From assembly GCA_024516035.1 (NCBI GenBank), contig CM044961.1, positions 12,747,800 through 12,811,799 of the forward strand: a DNA stretch of 64,000 bases, written 5' to 3'. Source of the DNA: Bactericera cockerelli. Lineage: Eukaryota > Arthropoda > Insecta > Hemiptera > Triozidae. Position numbers and translations under genes: made by a program. The notes under the pieces were generated by a model. The model did not search any database. It worked only from the letters and a program-made list of their open reading frames with translations, and was not told where the DNA came from. This document shows positions 52,680 through 63,770 of the stretch, in pieces (position 1 is the stretch's first letter; each line of letters begins with the position of its first letter).

Positions 52680-52930
52680 CATTCTACTTTCGTGAAACCA
52701 AAGCTCTTTATTTCTCTTTTTAACGGCGTCTATTTTTCTCTCTTTTCTAGCACTTGTCACTTATTTATCCATCACTTTTCTCTCTACTACTCCCCTCTCT
52801 ATAACTTTTATTCCATTTCTTTGTCTCTTTTCCTCTCTCGTTCTCTCTGCGTCCATCCAATTGTATTACTGTCGTTTATTACTTCTTTTTCTCTTTCTAG
52901 TTCCATGTATGAACATTATTATTATCATTT
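52680..52930. repeat. CT-rich tract
   Basis: Pyrimidine-rich low-complexity sequence; its open frame is not called. Confidence 0.6.
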
Positions 52931-52934
52931 AACA

Positions 52935-53092
52935 CTTTATTAATACAGGACATAATTTAAAGTACCTATTGATAAAAATAATGAACAATATAAGCAAGTA
53001 AAAAAAAAGATGAAACACAAAATATATTAAGATGGACATCTAAAGTTAAGGGCGGGGTTATTGTCTTTGATAATCTCTTCCACCCAATATTA
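52935..53092 (-). mobile_element. 3' end of a LINE (5'-truncated copy)
   Basis: CTTTATTAATACAGGACATA, an A-rich centre, then GGGCGGGGTTATTGTCTTTG and TAATCTCTTCCACCCAA, as at 33150-33341. Confidence 0.6.
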
Positions 53093-53199
53093 TGTAAGCA
53101 CTAAGCATTAATGAATATAATATGTTTTAGAAACCCTCAAAGTTAGACAACATAGCATGTAGGCTGTACTTTACATAAAAGTTTAATCATTATATTTTT

Positions 53200-53636
53200 T
53201 ATCTCAATCTCTCTCTCTCTCTCTCTCTCTCCCGCTATCGCATTTCTCAGATTCTCGTTTGTAAAGTTGTCATTCATTTTGAGCTTTGTGTACATTCAGT
53301 GTGCACTTACACTGAATACAAGTACCTATAAATATGTAGTATCTCCCATATCAATGTCAATTTGTTTGCATCAGTTAATAATTATCGAAACAATCACTGC
53401 TACCAAACAATCACAACAAAAACAATTTGACTGTCATCTTCAGCAGCAGTGATATTATCCAGTAAGTTGAAGAGTTTGACCAGTGCCGACCCGTCGTAGG
53501 TTTCTGAAAAGGCACAGTGTAAAAAAAATTTTGCGGAAGAGAATGTCGACGAAATTATCACCACCTTTGATTAGATTTTGATGTTTTTTTATAAACAAAA
53601 TCGTGATTTGACACGGTTGGTCATGGCTAGATTTTA
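53200..53636. other. Non-coding; (CT)n at the start
   Basis: (CT)n at 53207-53232. No gene recognised. Confidence 0.45.
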
Positions 53637-53880
53637 TTTAATTTGGGTTTAACGTCGCTTTCAACTGTATTGTCATATCACGACGGAGGTGTTACCTTCC
53701 ATTCGCAGGAAACTTACAAACCTGCTACCCACATTAACTTCACCCAGTCTGGGTTTGGCCGGAATGCCAGCATCACGAGGTCTTCACCTCGCTGGACATT
53801 GCGTAACTTCGATGATCCTACGTGGAACGGTGCATTCAACGCACCATCGACGCTGGCCAAATGGCTAGGTTTTATTTCTA
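53637..53880 (-). mobile_element. 5S-derived SINE, near full length (reversed)
   Basis: Plus strand begins with the reversed tail GGGTTTAACGTCGCTTTCAA, then TTACCTTCCATTCGCAGGAA, CTTCACCCAGTCTGGGT, and the reversed 5S-like head CTCGCTGGACATTGCGTAAC, TTCGATGATCC. The 5' end extends beyond the 5S part to ACGCTGGCCAAATGG, also seen at 63750. Confidence 0.8.
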
Positions 53881-53889
53881 GGTAGTTGG

Positions 53890-54560
53890 ATTTGTGGTTG
53901 TATTATGGAGGAATTCCTCAATTTTACCTTAAAAATTCAAACATCTTAACTAAGATTAATTTTCGTTTCCCATTAGGCTTTAACAATGTGGAAACGAAAC
54001 TTATTATTATACTGTCAACCCATTCATTCCAAACACTGACCGCTTTTAGAGTCAGAATTTTAACAGCACTCTTAAAGGCGCTTAGAATTTTCTCATCTCT
54101 CAAGATTCTCCTGTCTTTCTCTACTATTGTATTTTCTTTTTTGCCCCTTCCTTTCCACTCCATCTCTCTTTTCCTATTTATCTTCCTCTGTCTCAATCTC
54201 TTTTTCCTCTTCCTCTCTTTCTCTCTCTCCTTTTTCTATCCTTCCTCTACCTGCTACTTTTTCTCCTCCTTTTCTACTTCATCCATCTCTCTCTTCTCTT
54301 TTCCCTCTATCTTCATCTTTCTCCATTCCATCCATCTCTCCAATAATCTCTTCCTTCCTCGCTTTCCTCCTCTCCTCTTCTCTCCCTGCCCTAGTCTCTC
54401 AAGGACTCTATTCCCATCACATATTCGCTGCGGTCTACTATTTCTTTTTCTCCTCCTGCAACTTCGTTCCTTATTGCACTTTGCAATTTCATTATCTCCT
54501 TGTTATTTTTTTTTTTTCTTCTTATCTTTCCCTATTTCACTTTGCAATTTCTTTCCGCAA
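53890..54560. repeat. CT-rich region
   Basis: About 450 bp of pyrimidine-rich sequence from 54090. The 225- and 151-codon frames are low-complexity artefacts. Confidence 0.75.
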
Positions 54561-54813
54561 TAATTGCGCTGACCTTCAGTGAGACGAGATTCCCGTCGCC
54601 TTCCAGGAATTGTTGATTTTCCGAATGGAAGAAAAGTTTCAGAAATTCTCTGCTTCATCACCAGTCTCGAGACGTGCCCGAGAGTTGACATTTGGGACGA
54701 GATTGATGTATGTAACGTGATGCGGAAGACGTGAATAATGAAGAAAACGTGATAGGAAATGTGATAGCGTTGCACTAATTTTGATAGAAGAGGCTTGGGG
54801 TCTAGGGCCGTGC

Positions 54814-55035
54814 ACTGGTGGTCAAGTGGTTAACGCGCTAGTCTTGTAATTCAGGTAGCATAGGGATCCGTTGTTTCAAATCCCACCCAGTGCATGAATT
54901 TTTCCTCATTAATTTGAGTTTGTGACCACATAATAATAAGACTCTGAGGGTTAGGTGGTAGAAATGCTTTGAGCATTAACCTCGCCTGGTGGTGGTTACG
55001 TTTCACTAAAGAGTGTTATTATTACTATTATTATA
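54814..55035 (+). mobile_element. tRNA-headed SINE, family A, near full length
   Basis: CACTGGTGGTCAAGTGGTTA (box A region), AAATCCCACCCAGTGCATGA, TTTGAGTTTGTGACCACATA, GAGGGTTAGGTGGTAGAAAT, GAGCATTAACCTCGCCTGGT, then (ATT)n. Best copy for defining the family. Confidence 0.85.
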
Positions 55036-55121
55036 CGAAATGTATAATTGGGCAAGAAAAAAAGACTTGCAATAATATTAAATAGCACCATAGTAAACTT
55101 CTCTTTAACATCTTGTTCATT

Positions 55122-55335
55122 CAAGATGGGGGTTTCCTCCATTCACGGGAAACTTACAAACCAGCTACCAAAATTAACCTCACCCAGCCTGATTGCGCCT
55201 TAGATAAGTGACTCTGGAATACAAGGTGATACACCTTTGTTTATTAAATGGTCACCTTTCAAGTCCTAACCTCGCTGGACATTGCTCGACTTCAGTGACA
55301 GAAGAAAAACTGGTGTCATCAAGGTGCCACTCACG
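55122..55335 (-). mobile_element. 5S-derived SINE (reversed, with an insert)
   Basis: CACGGGAAACTTACAAACCA, TTAACCTCACCCAGCCTGAT, then about 60 bp of other sequence, then the reversed head CCTCGCTGGACATTGCTCGA, CTTCAGTGAC. Confidence 0.7.
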
Positions 55336-55339
55336 CCAC

Positions 55340-56040
55340 CGTCACACCGTCTGAAATACGTTTTATATCCTTGCCCCCTTTACCATAATATTCAAATGGA
55401 AAAGTTATATTTTCCCCATATTATATTCAAATTCTCCTGCAGTATCAATAAACGGTAAGAGAAATCGTGCATTGAGATTTTGATTTTCAATTTTTATTAG
55501 ATTTTTTCGTGCCTCTCACTCTCTTTCTCATAAACTTTTTCTCTTCGCTTGGATTGAAATAACCTTCTCCCTCTATTCCCATCTAAAACACTTCCACCCC
55601 TCATACTTCATCTCTATCTCAAGCTCTGTCTTTCTCTCTCTCTCCCTTTCTCTCTCATACTTTATTCCTATCTCAATCTCTCTCTCTTTCTCTCTCTCTC
55701 CCTTTCTCTCTCATACTTTATCTCTATCTCAAGCTCTCCCAGTCTCCCTTTCTCTCTCATACTTTATATCAATCTCTCTTTCTCTCTCGCTCTCTCTCTC
55801 TCTCTGTCTCAAATACAAAAAAAAACACTTCTCTTCACTCACCTGCGCTCATGATCTATACTTTTGAAAACCTCTTTCATAAGTCAACTACTCTATCCTA
55901 ACTACATATTTTCATTTTTTAGACATCTAAAATAATTATGAAGACAATCTGTGATCAAATTGAAATAAGATAGTACCTATCTATATTTTAGATGGTAGAT
56001 GAGGAACCCTTTAGGTTGTAGGGATCATTTTTCAACTCTT
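55340..56040. repeat. CT-rich tract and AT-rich flank
   Basis: CT-rich units at 55590-55815, including a repeated CATACTTTATCTCTATCTCA. No gene. Confidence 0.65.
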
Positions 56041-56049
56041 CTGCGAATA

Positions 56050-56096
56050 TTACTTCCGAGAAATTTCTAATATTAGAAATCGGAAGTATTGTGTTT
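56050..56096 (+). repeat. Solitary type-1 palindromic head
   Basis: TTACTTCCGAGAAATTTCTA and ATATTAGAAATCGGAAGTAT, then GTGTT. It is followed by TTACTTTCCTTACTATACAG, which looks like the left half of a type-2 head. Confidence 0.7.
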
Positions 56097-56099
56097 TTT

Positions 56100-56640
56100 T
56101 TCGGTGATTCCATTACTTTCCTTACTATACAGAGGGGAATGTAAAAATTGGTATTCAGAATAAGGTCATAGTTCTCAATGCCTGAAGTTCCAAGGGGAAA
56201 GAATATTTTTTGTTCTAAATTCCTCCCCTTTAATATAACTGCTAGGTACTTCAGCAATATCTGCAGATTTTTCTGATGGTTTTGATATTGAACCCCAGAT
56301 TTTTGGCAAAATATTCTGATTAGAAATACCATGGCTGCGGCAGGAGCGTGATTTACTGCCTCACAGTCGTGATTCGTGGTAAGTCGATCTTTAACCAGTG
56401 AGTGGTGCTCTATAGGGATTTTTTCTCACCCTGTGGTCAAAAACGCAATAACTTGGTAATTATTGGCTCCAACTTGTCAGAAGCTATTCAAAATATGTTT
56501 ATTGAGTGGGACGTTCTTCTTTTAGTGACCACGAAGTGGTGTTTTTGGGGGGATCAGCATAAGACGTGAAACAGAACATCTGCTGAAGGAGAGATCTCAT
56601 AATGCTGAACGAGGTTTAGACAAACTAACTAACCAAAGCC
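56100..56640. other. Non-coding, nothing recognised
   Basis: The minus-strand frame at 55988-56332 begins inside a repeat head and shows no domain. Confidence 0.4.
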
Positions 56641-57090
56641 CTTGAGCTTTTTCTATCATATTTCCACCCCTTTTTTTAACTCCCTCTCTCTTTCATTCCA
56701 TTCTCTGTAGGTACCAACATCCTTTCTCATTCCCTCTTAATCTCTTTATATCTTCAAAGTATATTTATGAATATCTCTTTGTTTCTTTTTTATCCCTCCT
56801 TCTGTCCCTCTCTTTTTCTCTTTTTCCTTGTTTCTCTCTGTCTTTCTGTCCATTCTCTGTATCAACATCCTTTCTATTTCCCTCTTAATCTCTTTATATC
56901 TTCAAAGTATATTTATGATTATCTCTGTCTTTCTTTTCATCTCTCCTTCTGTCCCTCTATATTTCCTTTTTTATCTCTCTCTGTCTTTTTTTCTCATCAT
57001 CTTTTTCAATTTAAATTATTTTTTACTTTTCACTTTTGGCATATTTATCTCTTTTCTCTAACACAATCTAAATTATTTTTCTCGGCTCTC

Positions 57091-57124
<34 letters not shown>

Positions 57125-57400
57125 GTATGTATTCTAATATCTGTATTTTCTCTTCTCTTATACTTGTTAATAATTGCTTTACACCCTCCTCTCTTTTCAC
57201 TTTTTCTCTCTCTCTCTCTCTCTCTGTATTCTACCACTAAAACCTTATTTCTCTCCCACTTTCTCTACGTCTTTCTGCTTCCACTAAAAACTTTATTTCT
57301 CTTCCTCTCTCTCTCATTCTCTATTTCTCTCAGAACATTCTCCCTCTTCTCCAGTTTTTCTTTTAATTTCTTGCTTCTTTTCATTTCCATTGTTTCATCT
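56640..57400. repeat. CT-rich region with internal duplication
   Basis: (CT)n at 57095-57122 and 57205-57225. A unit around CTTTATATCTTCAAAGTATA occurs at about 56742 and 56892, each with similar flanks, so about 150 bp is duplicated. Confidence 0.75.
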
Positions 57401-57489
57401 TGGAACAATGAGAATGGAACAATTGTATATTCTGCCTCTATGCTACGAGGCCAAAAGGACAAAGAGGTGGCTTTTGTCAGTACTATAAT

Positions 57490-57682
57490 AATACTTAGTG
57501 GACTGTAACCACCAAGCGAGGTTAATGTTCGAAGCATTTTCTACGACCTAACCCTCAGAGTCTTATTATTATGTGGTTACAAACTCAATTTAATGAGGAA
57601 AATTCATCCACTGGGTAGGATTCAGATTCCTACGCTACTTGGATTACCAGACTAGCGCGTTAACCACTTGACTGCCAGTACC
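57490..57682 (-). mobile_element. tRNA-headed SINE, family A (reversed)
   Basis: CCACCAAGCGAGGTTAATGT, CTAACCCTCAGAGTCTTATT, TCCTACGCTACTTGGATTAC and GCGCGTTAACCACTTGACTG. Confidence 0.85.
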
Positions 57683-57687
57683 GAAGT

Positions 57688-57805
57688 TTTCCTTATTACT
57701 CAAACCCGCTTTACTAAATTTTTGCTGAAGAAAAACTTGGATCTCGAACCACCGAACTCCAGTTACGAGTTCGCCACCTTATTGAACAAACAACCAAGGT
57801 CAGCC
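57688..57805 (-). mobile_element. tRNA-headed SINE, family B (reversed, diverged)
   Basis: TTACTCAAACCCGCTTTACT and CTCGAACCACCGAACTCCAG. It directly abuts a reversed family A copy. Confidence 0.65.
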
Positions 57806-57874
57806 TCGCTTGGTTGTACTTTTATTTTTCATTTACAGAAAATGAAATTCATAAAAAAGTAGTTTTTTTATGTG

Positions 57875-58016
57875 TTAATCAGTGTCGTGTCTTTCGTGAT
57901 ATCACAACTACTCAAACTCACTTTACTAAATCTACGCTGAAACCGGGACTTGAACCACCGAACTCTAGGTTACGTGTCCGCTGCATTATCGATCCAGCTA
58001 CTGAGGTCGGTAGAAA
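57875..58016 (-). mobile_element. tRNA-headed SINE, family B (reversed)
   Basis: TTTCGTGATATCACAACTAC, GGGACTTGAACCACCGAACT and ATTATCGATCCAGCTACTGA. Confidence 0.8.
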
Positions 58017-58329
58017 ATGAAATTCATACAAAATACTATTCCATATTTTCACCAGCCGCCCAGCGCTTGTTGAAAATAAATAGAAAGAAAATTGTTCTAG
58101 CCGTAGGAGAAAAAGTATTGCAAGGCAGGTCAGGGGTAGCAAGAGTACAGAGAGGTAAGACAAATGAAATTACCTTGACAAGTACGTAGGTGGGAATAAA
58201 ATTACCTGCTTAAGAATAGAAAGAGAAAAATCTGGGATAGAAGTTTGCTAGTTTTATTCTAAGAACTTTATTTTTCTTTGAGATAAAGAACGGAAGTTAG
58301 CTAACGAAGAAATTTCTTGGAAATACTAC

Positions 58330-58360
58330 AGGGTGGCCAAAAAGTACCGACCCTATGTTA
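58330..58360 (+). mobile_element. Isolated transposon end
   Basis: TACAGGGTGGCCAAAAAGTA resembles the start of TA-inserting elements; no mate was found. The segment to 58735 holds no gene. Confidence 0.4.
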
Positions 58361-58737
58361 AAACATCATACATTTGTTATACATGAATACTATTGAAAAT
58401 TGATTTTCTGGTTTAAGTAACAATGCTTTGGAGATTTCATATATGAATCCTAAACAATTTCACAGCGATCAAAAATAATGAATTATTTTGCGAAAACGAC
58501 AGAGCCATACTTTAAAGACAAACGTGAAAACGGACATTTTATAATTTAGGAACATGTTCTGTTAGCTCCTATAAAAACAAAAAAACAAAAATTACAAATG
58601 TCTTTAGCCCTTTACCCATGCCTCTGCCTTGAGTAGGGTTCGGAAAATATACAGTTGTGGCCATACCTGGGGTGTAAAGTAGGGTTAGAAAATATTTTTT
58701 TTTTTTTAAAGATGAGTATTTCACAGCATCTTTTATT

Positions 58738-58965
58738 TCGTAGCTATGAAACAGGATCTACTGTAGACGCTTGTGGTCTGTGTTGTAGCCTGCCCATCCC
58801 GTAGTACGCCTCCCCTCTGATGGGCGAGAAGTGACACAATACTTCCCATTTCCCTTACAAACAACTGTAACCAAATTTTTAATACAAATTTTTGTTGGCC
58901 CGGGGTTCGGACCCGGGTTTGATTGGATAATACGTATCGTAGAATTTCTCCTGAGTAACAAGCAC
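58738..58965 (-). mobile_element. tRNA-headed SINE, family D (reversed)
   Basis: GGATCTACTGTAGACGCTTG, CCCCTCTGATGGGCGAGAAG, CAATACTTCCCATTTCCCTT and ACAAACAACTGTAACCAAAT match family D in reverse. The head keeps only part of box B (CGGGGTTCGGACCCGGG). Confidence 0.7.
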
Positions 58966-59099
58966 TGGAAGTAGAGTTGGTTATGGCTATGGCGCTATAT
59001 AATGTAAATAACATTATAGGTATGTATATTGTATCTGTAGGAAATACAAAAATTGTCATAATAACTACAGGGTTACGACTAATATGGGTTACCATTTAA

Positions 59100-59180
59100 A
59101 TTCTAACTCAGGTGATGCGGGCCTATCCCGACTTAACTCAGGCTAGGTGAGGCTAATTTTGGGTAGCTGGTCTATGAGTT
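59100..59180 (+). mobile_element. 5S-derived SINE body fragment
   Basis: ACTCAGGCTAGGTGAGGCTA and TTTTGGGTAGCTGGTCTATG. Confidence 0.5.
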
Positions 59181-59184
59181 TTTT

Positions 59185-59362
59185 TATTATTATCATACGC
59201 TTTATTAGATATAGACAATTAGGTATAGACAATTACAATATTTACAGTACAATACAATGAAATTATAAAGGAAAAAAAAATACATATAAAGATTGAACAC
59301 AGAAACAAGGACAAAAAAGAGAATAGTGGTAATTATTGCCTGTGGCAATCTCTTCCACCGCT
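59185..59362 (-). mobile_element. 3' end of a LINE (5'-truncated copy)
   Basis: ATACGCTTTATTAGATATAG, a duplicated AATTAGGTATAGAC, ATACAATGAAATTATAAAGG, then TTATTGCCTGTGGCAATCTC and TTCCACC. Confidence 0.6.
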
Positions 59363-59369
59363 CAATTAA

Positions 59370-59920
59370 CTTAGAATACCTAGTTTTAAAGAGATCTTAA
59401 GAAAAAAAAACTCTTTGAAAAGAACTTGAAAAGTAAAATTATGAAGAAGAGTTTGCTAGTTTTATTTTAAGAGTAGATATAAAAAGACGAAGATGAGTAA
59501 AAAAAATAAAGAAAGAAAAAGATGAAAAGAGACAAAATGAAAACTAAACGAAACAAGAATTGAAAAACTTGAAGACTAAGAGGAGGTAGCAGAAAAAGAA
59601 GAAGTAAAATAGGAAGATAAATGAGTAAGAAGAAAAAGAAGAAGAGAAGTAATTAGAAGGATAAACAGAAATCCAAAGTTTACGTGCTGATGCTAATTGA
59701 GTCACAGGTGTACTGAAGCTATCCCTGCTGACTCAACATTGCCTCGCCTCGCTGACTCCTTAATTTACTTCTCGCACTAGTAAGTCTGCTGTAATTAATT
59801 TACTTTAGCATTGTAACAATGAGAAGTACTAGAGGATACATATTTCTCTACAGCTTGTGATAAGATAATTTATTTTCGATTTGAACATAGTTAGGTATAA
59901 GTTAATTTAAATTATCATAT
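59370..59920. other. Purine-rich non-coding sequence
   Basis: GAAGAAAAAG-type sequence at 59480-59650. No gene. Confidence 0.5.
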
Positions 59921-59924
59921 TTGT

Positions 59925-60042
59925 GAATCACTTTCGTGATGTTACAGCTACTCAAACTAGCTTTACTAAATCTACGCTGAAACCACCGACCTCCAGGTTA
60001 CAAGTCCGCCGCCATATCGATCAGGCTACTGAGGTCGGTATA
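59925..60042 (-). mobile_element. tRNA-headed SINE, family B (reversed)
   Basis: CTTTCGTGATGTTACAGCTA, CTGAAACCACCGACCTCCAG (with a short loss before the box B equivalent) and CATATCGATCAGGCTACTGA. Confidence 0.75.
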
Positions 60043-60260
60043 CTTAGGAATAATAGGTATTTATTACTCTACCTACCCATTTACGAGTATGTATATGTAT
60101 AATTGTATATACCTAAAACAATTATTTTTTTGTGAAACTCTAGTTGAAAAACTCGTTTAGTTCCACGTTTCTAGAAAATCCACTCATCCAAATCCAAGAT
60201 CTACTGTACTTTACGCAAACAACACTATAAGAATTCATACTAGTAGTAAGTAGTGAAATG

Positions 60261-60910
60261 CACTGCCAATAAAATTATAGACTCCATACTTCCTTTTGAT
60301 TAGTTTCATATTGTATACACGTGGTGATTTTGAGATTTTATACTAGTACATTTCTACATTCTAAATTCTACAAAAAAATTCTGTATCGGCAAGTCGTAGA
60401 CCTCATTTTTGCACTATATTGTAATTTTTTTTGGATATTCTTAAATATCAGAGCTAAATAAAGTTATAACTTTTTGAAAAATAATTATAAATGCACTATT
60501 TAAAACACTAATACGCATATGCATACAATATTTCATCAAAATCGGGTGTAGCGTTCACGAAGTATAAGCGTATAAGAAGTTAGTGGTATGGCGCATGGTC
60601 TCTTTCACCCAGAACCGATAGTGCGAATTTTATGAATTTAAAATGGGACCATCTGCGCTATGTCTCCTATATGTGTACAAAATTTCATCGAAATCCGTTC
60701 AGTGGTTTCCGAGATATTTTTTAACAGGAATATTTTTAACAGACCGACAGATAGACACAGAACCAAAGTTGCTCAAGAGGTTATTAGACGTCAAGAAATA
60801 TGAAGAAAAAAAAAAAAAAAAAAATCGAAATCAGAGCCAAAAAATATTGTTATTTTTTTTACAAAAACGAACAAAATACTTCCGATTTCTAAAATTAGAA
60901 TTCGGATTTA
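60261..60910 (-). mobile_element. Hairpin-headed repeat element, copy 3 (reversed)
   Basis: It begins CACTGCCAATAAAATTATAG and ends with a reversed, decayed type-1 head at 60870-60910. The body shows TTCTTAAATATCAGAGCTAA (as TATTCTTAAATATCAGAGC), CGTTCACGAAGTATAAGCGT and AAATGGGACCATCTGCGCTA. The segment 60911-61290 after it holds no gene. Confidence 0.75.
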
Positions 60911-61296
60911 ATTAATATTGGAATTATGGGTAAGGACTACAGTAAAAATAGAAAATATATACTAAAATTATTACAACTAGTACCTACCAGTAGAAAAGGT
61001 GCTAAATGTGTAAGTAGGTACTACTACTATACATATACAGTAGCTACAATTCATATGATTCACGATAATAATAAAGTTATAGAGAGAAATCTGTTTGTGT
61101 TGAATTTCTATAAAGTTCAAGCAAGTCGGCACCAAAAGTTTTCCATTGGAACAACAGCTTTGTTGAAACAGAAGTTTTCAGTACTGTCGTAGCTTTCATA
61201 ATTGAATCTTCTTTTTGGCATTGATAGGCATTCCATACACATACAACCAAATAATTTAATCAACCCCAGCTATTTCTGGGGTACAGAATATATTAA

Positions 61297-61372
61297 CCCA
61301 TTCACCGCGAATCCTGCGTTTTTCCGCAAAAAGGTCGGGCGGGTGGTCGGGACTCGGCGGTGCATGCATGGG
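61297..61372. mobile_element. Tiny piggyBac-like MITE in TTAA
   Basis: TTAA at 61293-61296 and 61373-61376 brackets ends starting CCCATTCACCGCGAAT and, inverted, CCCATGCATGCACCGCCG. TTAA duplication with CCC starts is typical of piggyBac; the 76-bp interior has no coding capacity. Confidence 0.5.
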
Positions 61373-61397
61373 TTAATAAAGCTCTGCTGCTATTAAA

Positions 61398-61444
61398 AAT
61401 CTAGCTGTTCTACATTGTACCTTCCAATGTAGAACAGCTAGATT
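61398..61444. repeat. Perfect 20-bp hairpin
   Basis: AATCTAGCTGTTCTACATTG (61398-61417) and CAATGTAGAACAGCTAGATT (61425-61444) are perfect inverted repeats separated by 7 bases. Confidence 0.9.
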
Positions 61445-61567
61445 CGCTTTCTTTGTCTCTTTCTTTGTATAAGCGTTCTTCACACTTCGGCCGAGGTGTT
61501 TGATATAGATCTATACATACTAGAATATACAAATTCAACTTGTTTGACATCCAATATGTAATAACTT

Positions 61568-61800
61568 TATATTCATAATATGAGACGAGGATTCAATGTC
61601 ATCTGGACTAATTCATAGTCACAAAATTGACTTGTGTATCTGTATATCATAGACTTTAAAAGAGTTAGAGAGCAGTCTAAGACTAAGTTAGTCTTCGACT
61701 GCTCTCTGAATCTTTTAAAGTCTATGATATAGACAAGTGAAGCTTTTCATCTTGTGACTATGAATCAGTCCAGATGACGATGAATCCTATTATGAATATA
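61568..61800. repeat. 233-bp imperfect hairpin
   Basis: TATATTCATAATATGAGACG on the left pairs with ATCCTATTATGAATATA on the right and pairing continues to the tip: GGACTAATTCATAGTCACAA against TGTGACTATGAATCAGTCC, TATCATAGACTTTAAAAGA against TCTTTTAAAGTCTATGATA, and an apex AAGACTA-AGT-TAGTCTT. A long fold-back MITE or a hairpin RNA source are both possible. Confidence 0.85.
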
Positions 61801-62059
61801 TAATTGTTACTCGAATATAATTATGTTTATACTGCCGAGGTAAGACTGAAAAGTCCCTCTACTCCAGCAGTCAAACAGGTCTTATGTATTTCATGGGTAC
61901 ATACTTGGGGGCTTTAACACAGTTGGAAAAGGTTGTTCTTGCCGAGTAATAAGATACTCGTACCTACCTAATCATAAGAGTCGTCCATGTAAATAAAACA
62001 TAATTTGCTACTTTAACCAGAACTTCGTTTAGTATTTCTGAAATACCCTGAAACCATTT

Positions 62060-62360
62060 CACCTGAGATCAAAGCATGTGTCAAATCCACCGCATGTTTA
62101 TTCACGTGGAGATGAAATTTGGATGTGTGGATGCGTGGATGTTTGTTTTCTCTATGGTGGATTATCAGAGCAGGTATGCATAGACCAGAATAACAAGGGC
62201 TTGTTTGTTTTCAATGTCCATGCTACAGAAACCAACGTTGTGGAAGGGTTTAATGGGGAATATTTGAGCTGTTGTCCGGGATTTTTCTCTAATCTGGGAT
62301 TTTTAAGGCGGAGCTATTATACTAGGCCAGAAGAGGAGTTTGATTATTCAATGTAATGAT
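62060..62360 (+). other. Open frame without recognisable domain
   Basis: A 92-codon frame (62078-62356, plus) is open but shows no signal peptide, domain or splice context that I recognise. Its composition is mixed; I do not call it a gene. Confidence 0.2.
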
Positions 62361-62367
62361 AAACACC

Positions 62368-62450
62368 CCCGTGATGTCACAGCTACTCAAACTCGGTTTA
62401 ATAATCTTTGCTGAATTTGGGACTTGAACCAACGAACTTCAGGTCCACCT
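62368..62450 (-). mobile_element. Family B SINE fragment (reversed)
   Basis: CCGTGATGTCACAGCTACTC, AACTCGGTTTAATAATCTTT and GGGACTTGAACCAACGAACT. Confidence 0.65.
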
Positions 62451-62454
62451 CTGA

Positions 62455-63420
62455 CCACTGATTAGACTTTGTTTAATATGTAAGCATTGCATAAATTATA
62501 CCTTCTCAAATTTTAAATAAACATTGATCGATATTGCTTTACATAAGAATAAGATTGTAATTAAAATCAATGCAGCTTAAAAATTATCAAAAGGGGAAAC
62601 TTTGGTTTATAGGAAAAGTGTAGATGGAACGCTAAGAAAATACATGTCATTTTATTCAAGTTTTATTGCACATTGCATACTTCATATAAATACACGGCCT
62701 GGTTACAAATTTAATTTCTATATTTCCATACGAGGTTTTAGTTACAATGCTAGGTACATGGATCCCGTCAGTGGATTTAGGAGTGAAAGGATCAGAGTTT
62801 TCACGATTTTTACAACTACCTACAGTACAATATTACAAATCAACACAAATCTTCTTGTTAGATAGATAACTACCTAACATAAAGTTATCTAATAACTGAT
62901 AATGCAATCAAGGATCGTCCTAGAGACACATTTCAAAACACTTCCTTCTGAATTTCAAAATAATCTTGTATGTAATACTATTATAATAATAATCAATCAT
63001 TTGCTTTATTTTTTCTTTTTTTTGTATACCTAAGAGGACCCATCCTAAGCCATGCTTCTAAGATTTTATTCTAAAACACATTGATATTATTTATGGGATA
63101 TAACTGCGTAGTGTAAACAGACATTTACAGCAGTCGGGCGAAATTGATTTACTTTTCCTTTCAAAATTCTTCTCCACTAAGGCGGGGGGAGGAAGAGCAA
63201 TATGTTTCGCCCAATTAAAGACTCATCAATCAAAGCAGGACGCACATCCTCGGAAACTTTACCTCTTCCTCGTCACGTAGATGGATGAGAAGAAAATGGA
63301 GGAGGGAGAGGAGGAGGGATGAAACTTGGAAACAGAATTTAGCAAATCGAAAGAAAATATACACAAGGGAGTTTTCAGTTTTATTCTGAGTCTAATCTAA
63401 CTTTTAATGTTTTTTAGATA
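62455..63420. other. Non-coding, nothing recognised
   Basis: AT-rich; an A/G-rich patch at 63290-63330. No gene or repeat family. Confidence 0.4.
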
Positions 63421-63424
63421 CATT

Positions 63425-63770
63425 TTTTTTAAATTTGGGTTTAACGTCTCTTTAAACTAGTTTTATTGTTGTCATATCAGATATGACATCGACCTTGTCG
63501 TTCTGAGATGGTTGAAAATATTGCTGCAGATTGCAAAAGGTTAATATGGGTCTAACGTCCCTTTAAACTGCATGGTCATATCACGACGGGGGGTGTTACC
63601 CTCCAATCACAGGAACCTCACAAACTGGCTATCCACGTTAACCTCAGCCAGCCTGGCTTGGGCCAGCATCAGGAAGTCTTCAACTCGCGGGACAACGCGT
63701 CAGTGATCCTAGCGAGAACCGGTGCATTGAACGCGCCATCGACCATCGACGCTAGCAAATGTATCTTTTC
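63425..63770 (-). mobile_element. Two reversed 5S-derived SINE copies
   Basis: A tail fragment (AATTTGGGTTTAACGTCTCT, 63433-63480) is followed by a longer copy (63540-63770): GGGTCTAACGTCCCTTTAAA, TTACCCTCCAATCACAGGAA, ACCTCAGCCAGCCTGGCTTG, a reversed 5S-like part and AACGCGCCATCGACC. Confidence 0.7.

Noticed and set aside
53886..54582. Open frames of 225 and 151 codons
   Set aside because: They cover CT-rich low-complexity sequence and give Ser/Phe/Leu repeats with no domain.
58733..59095. 120-codon minus-strand frame
   Set aside because: It is a reversed family D SINE plus flank.
62078..62356. 92-codon plus-strand frame
   Set aside because: No domain, signal peptide or splice context; length is within chance for this window.
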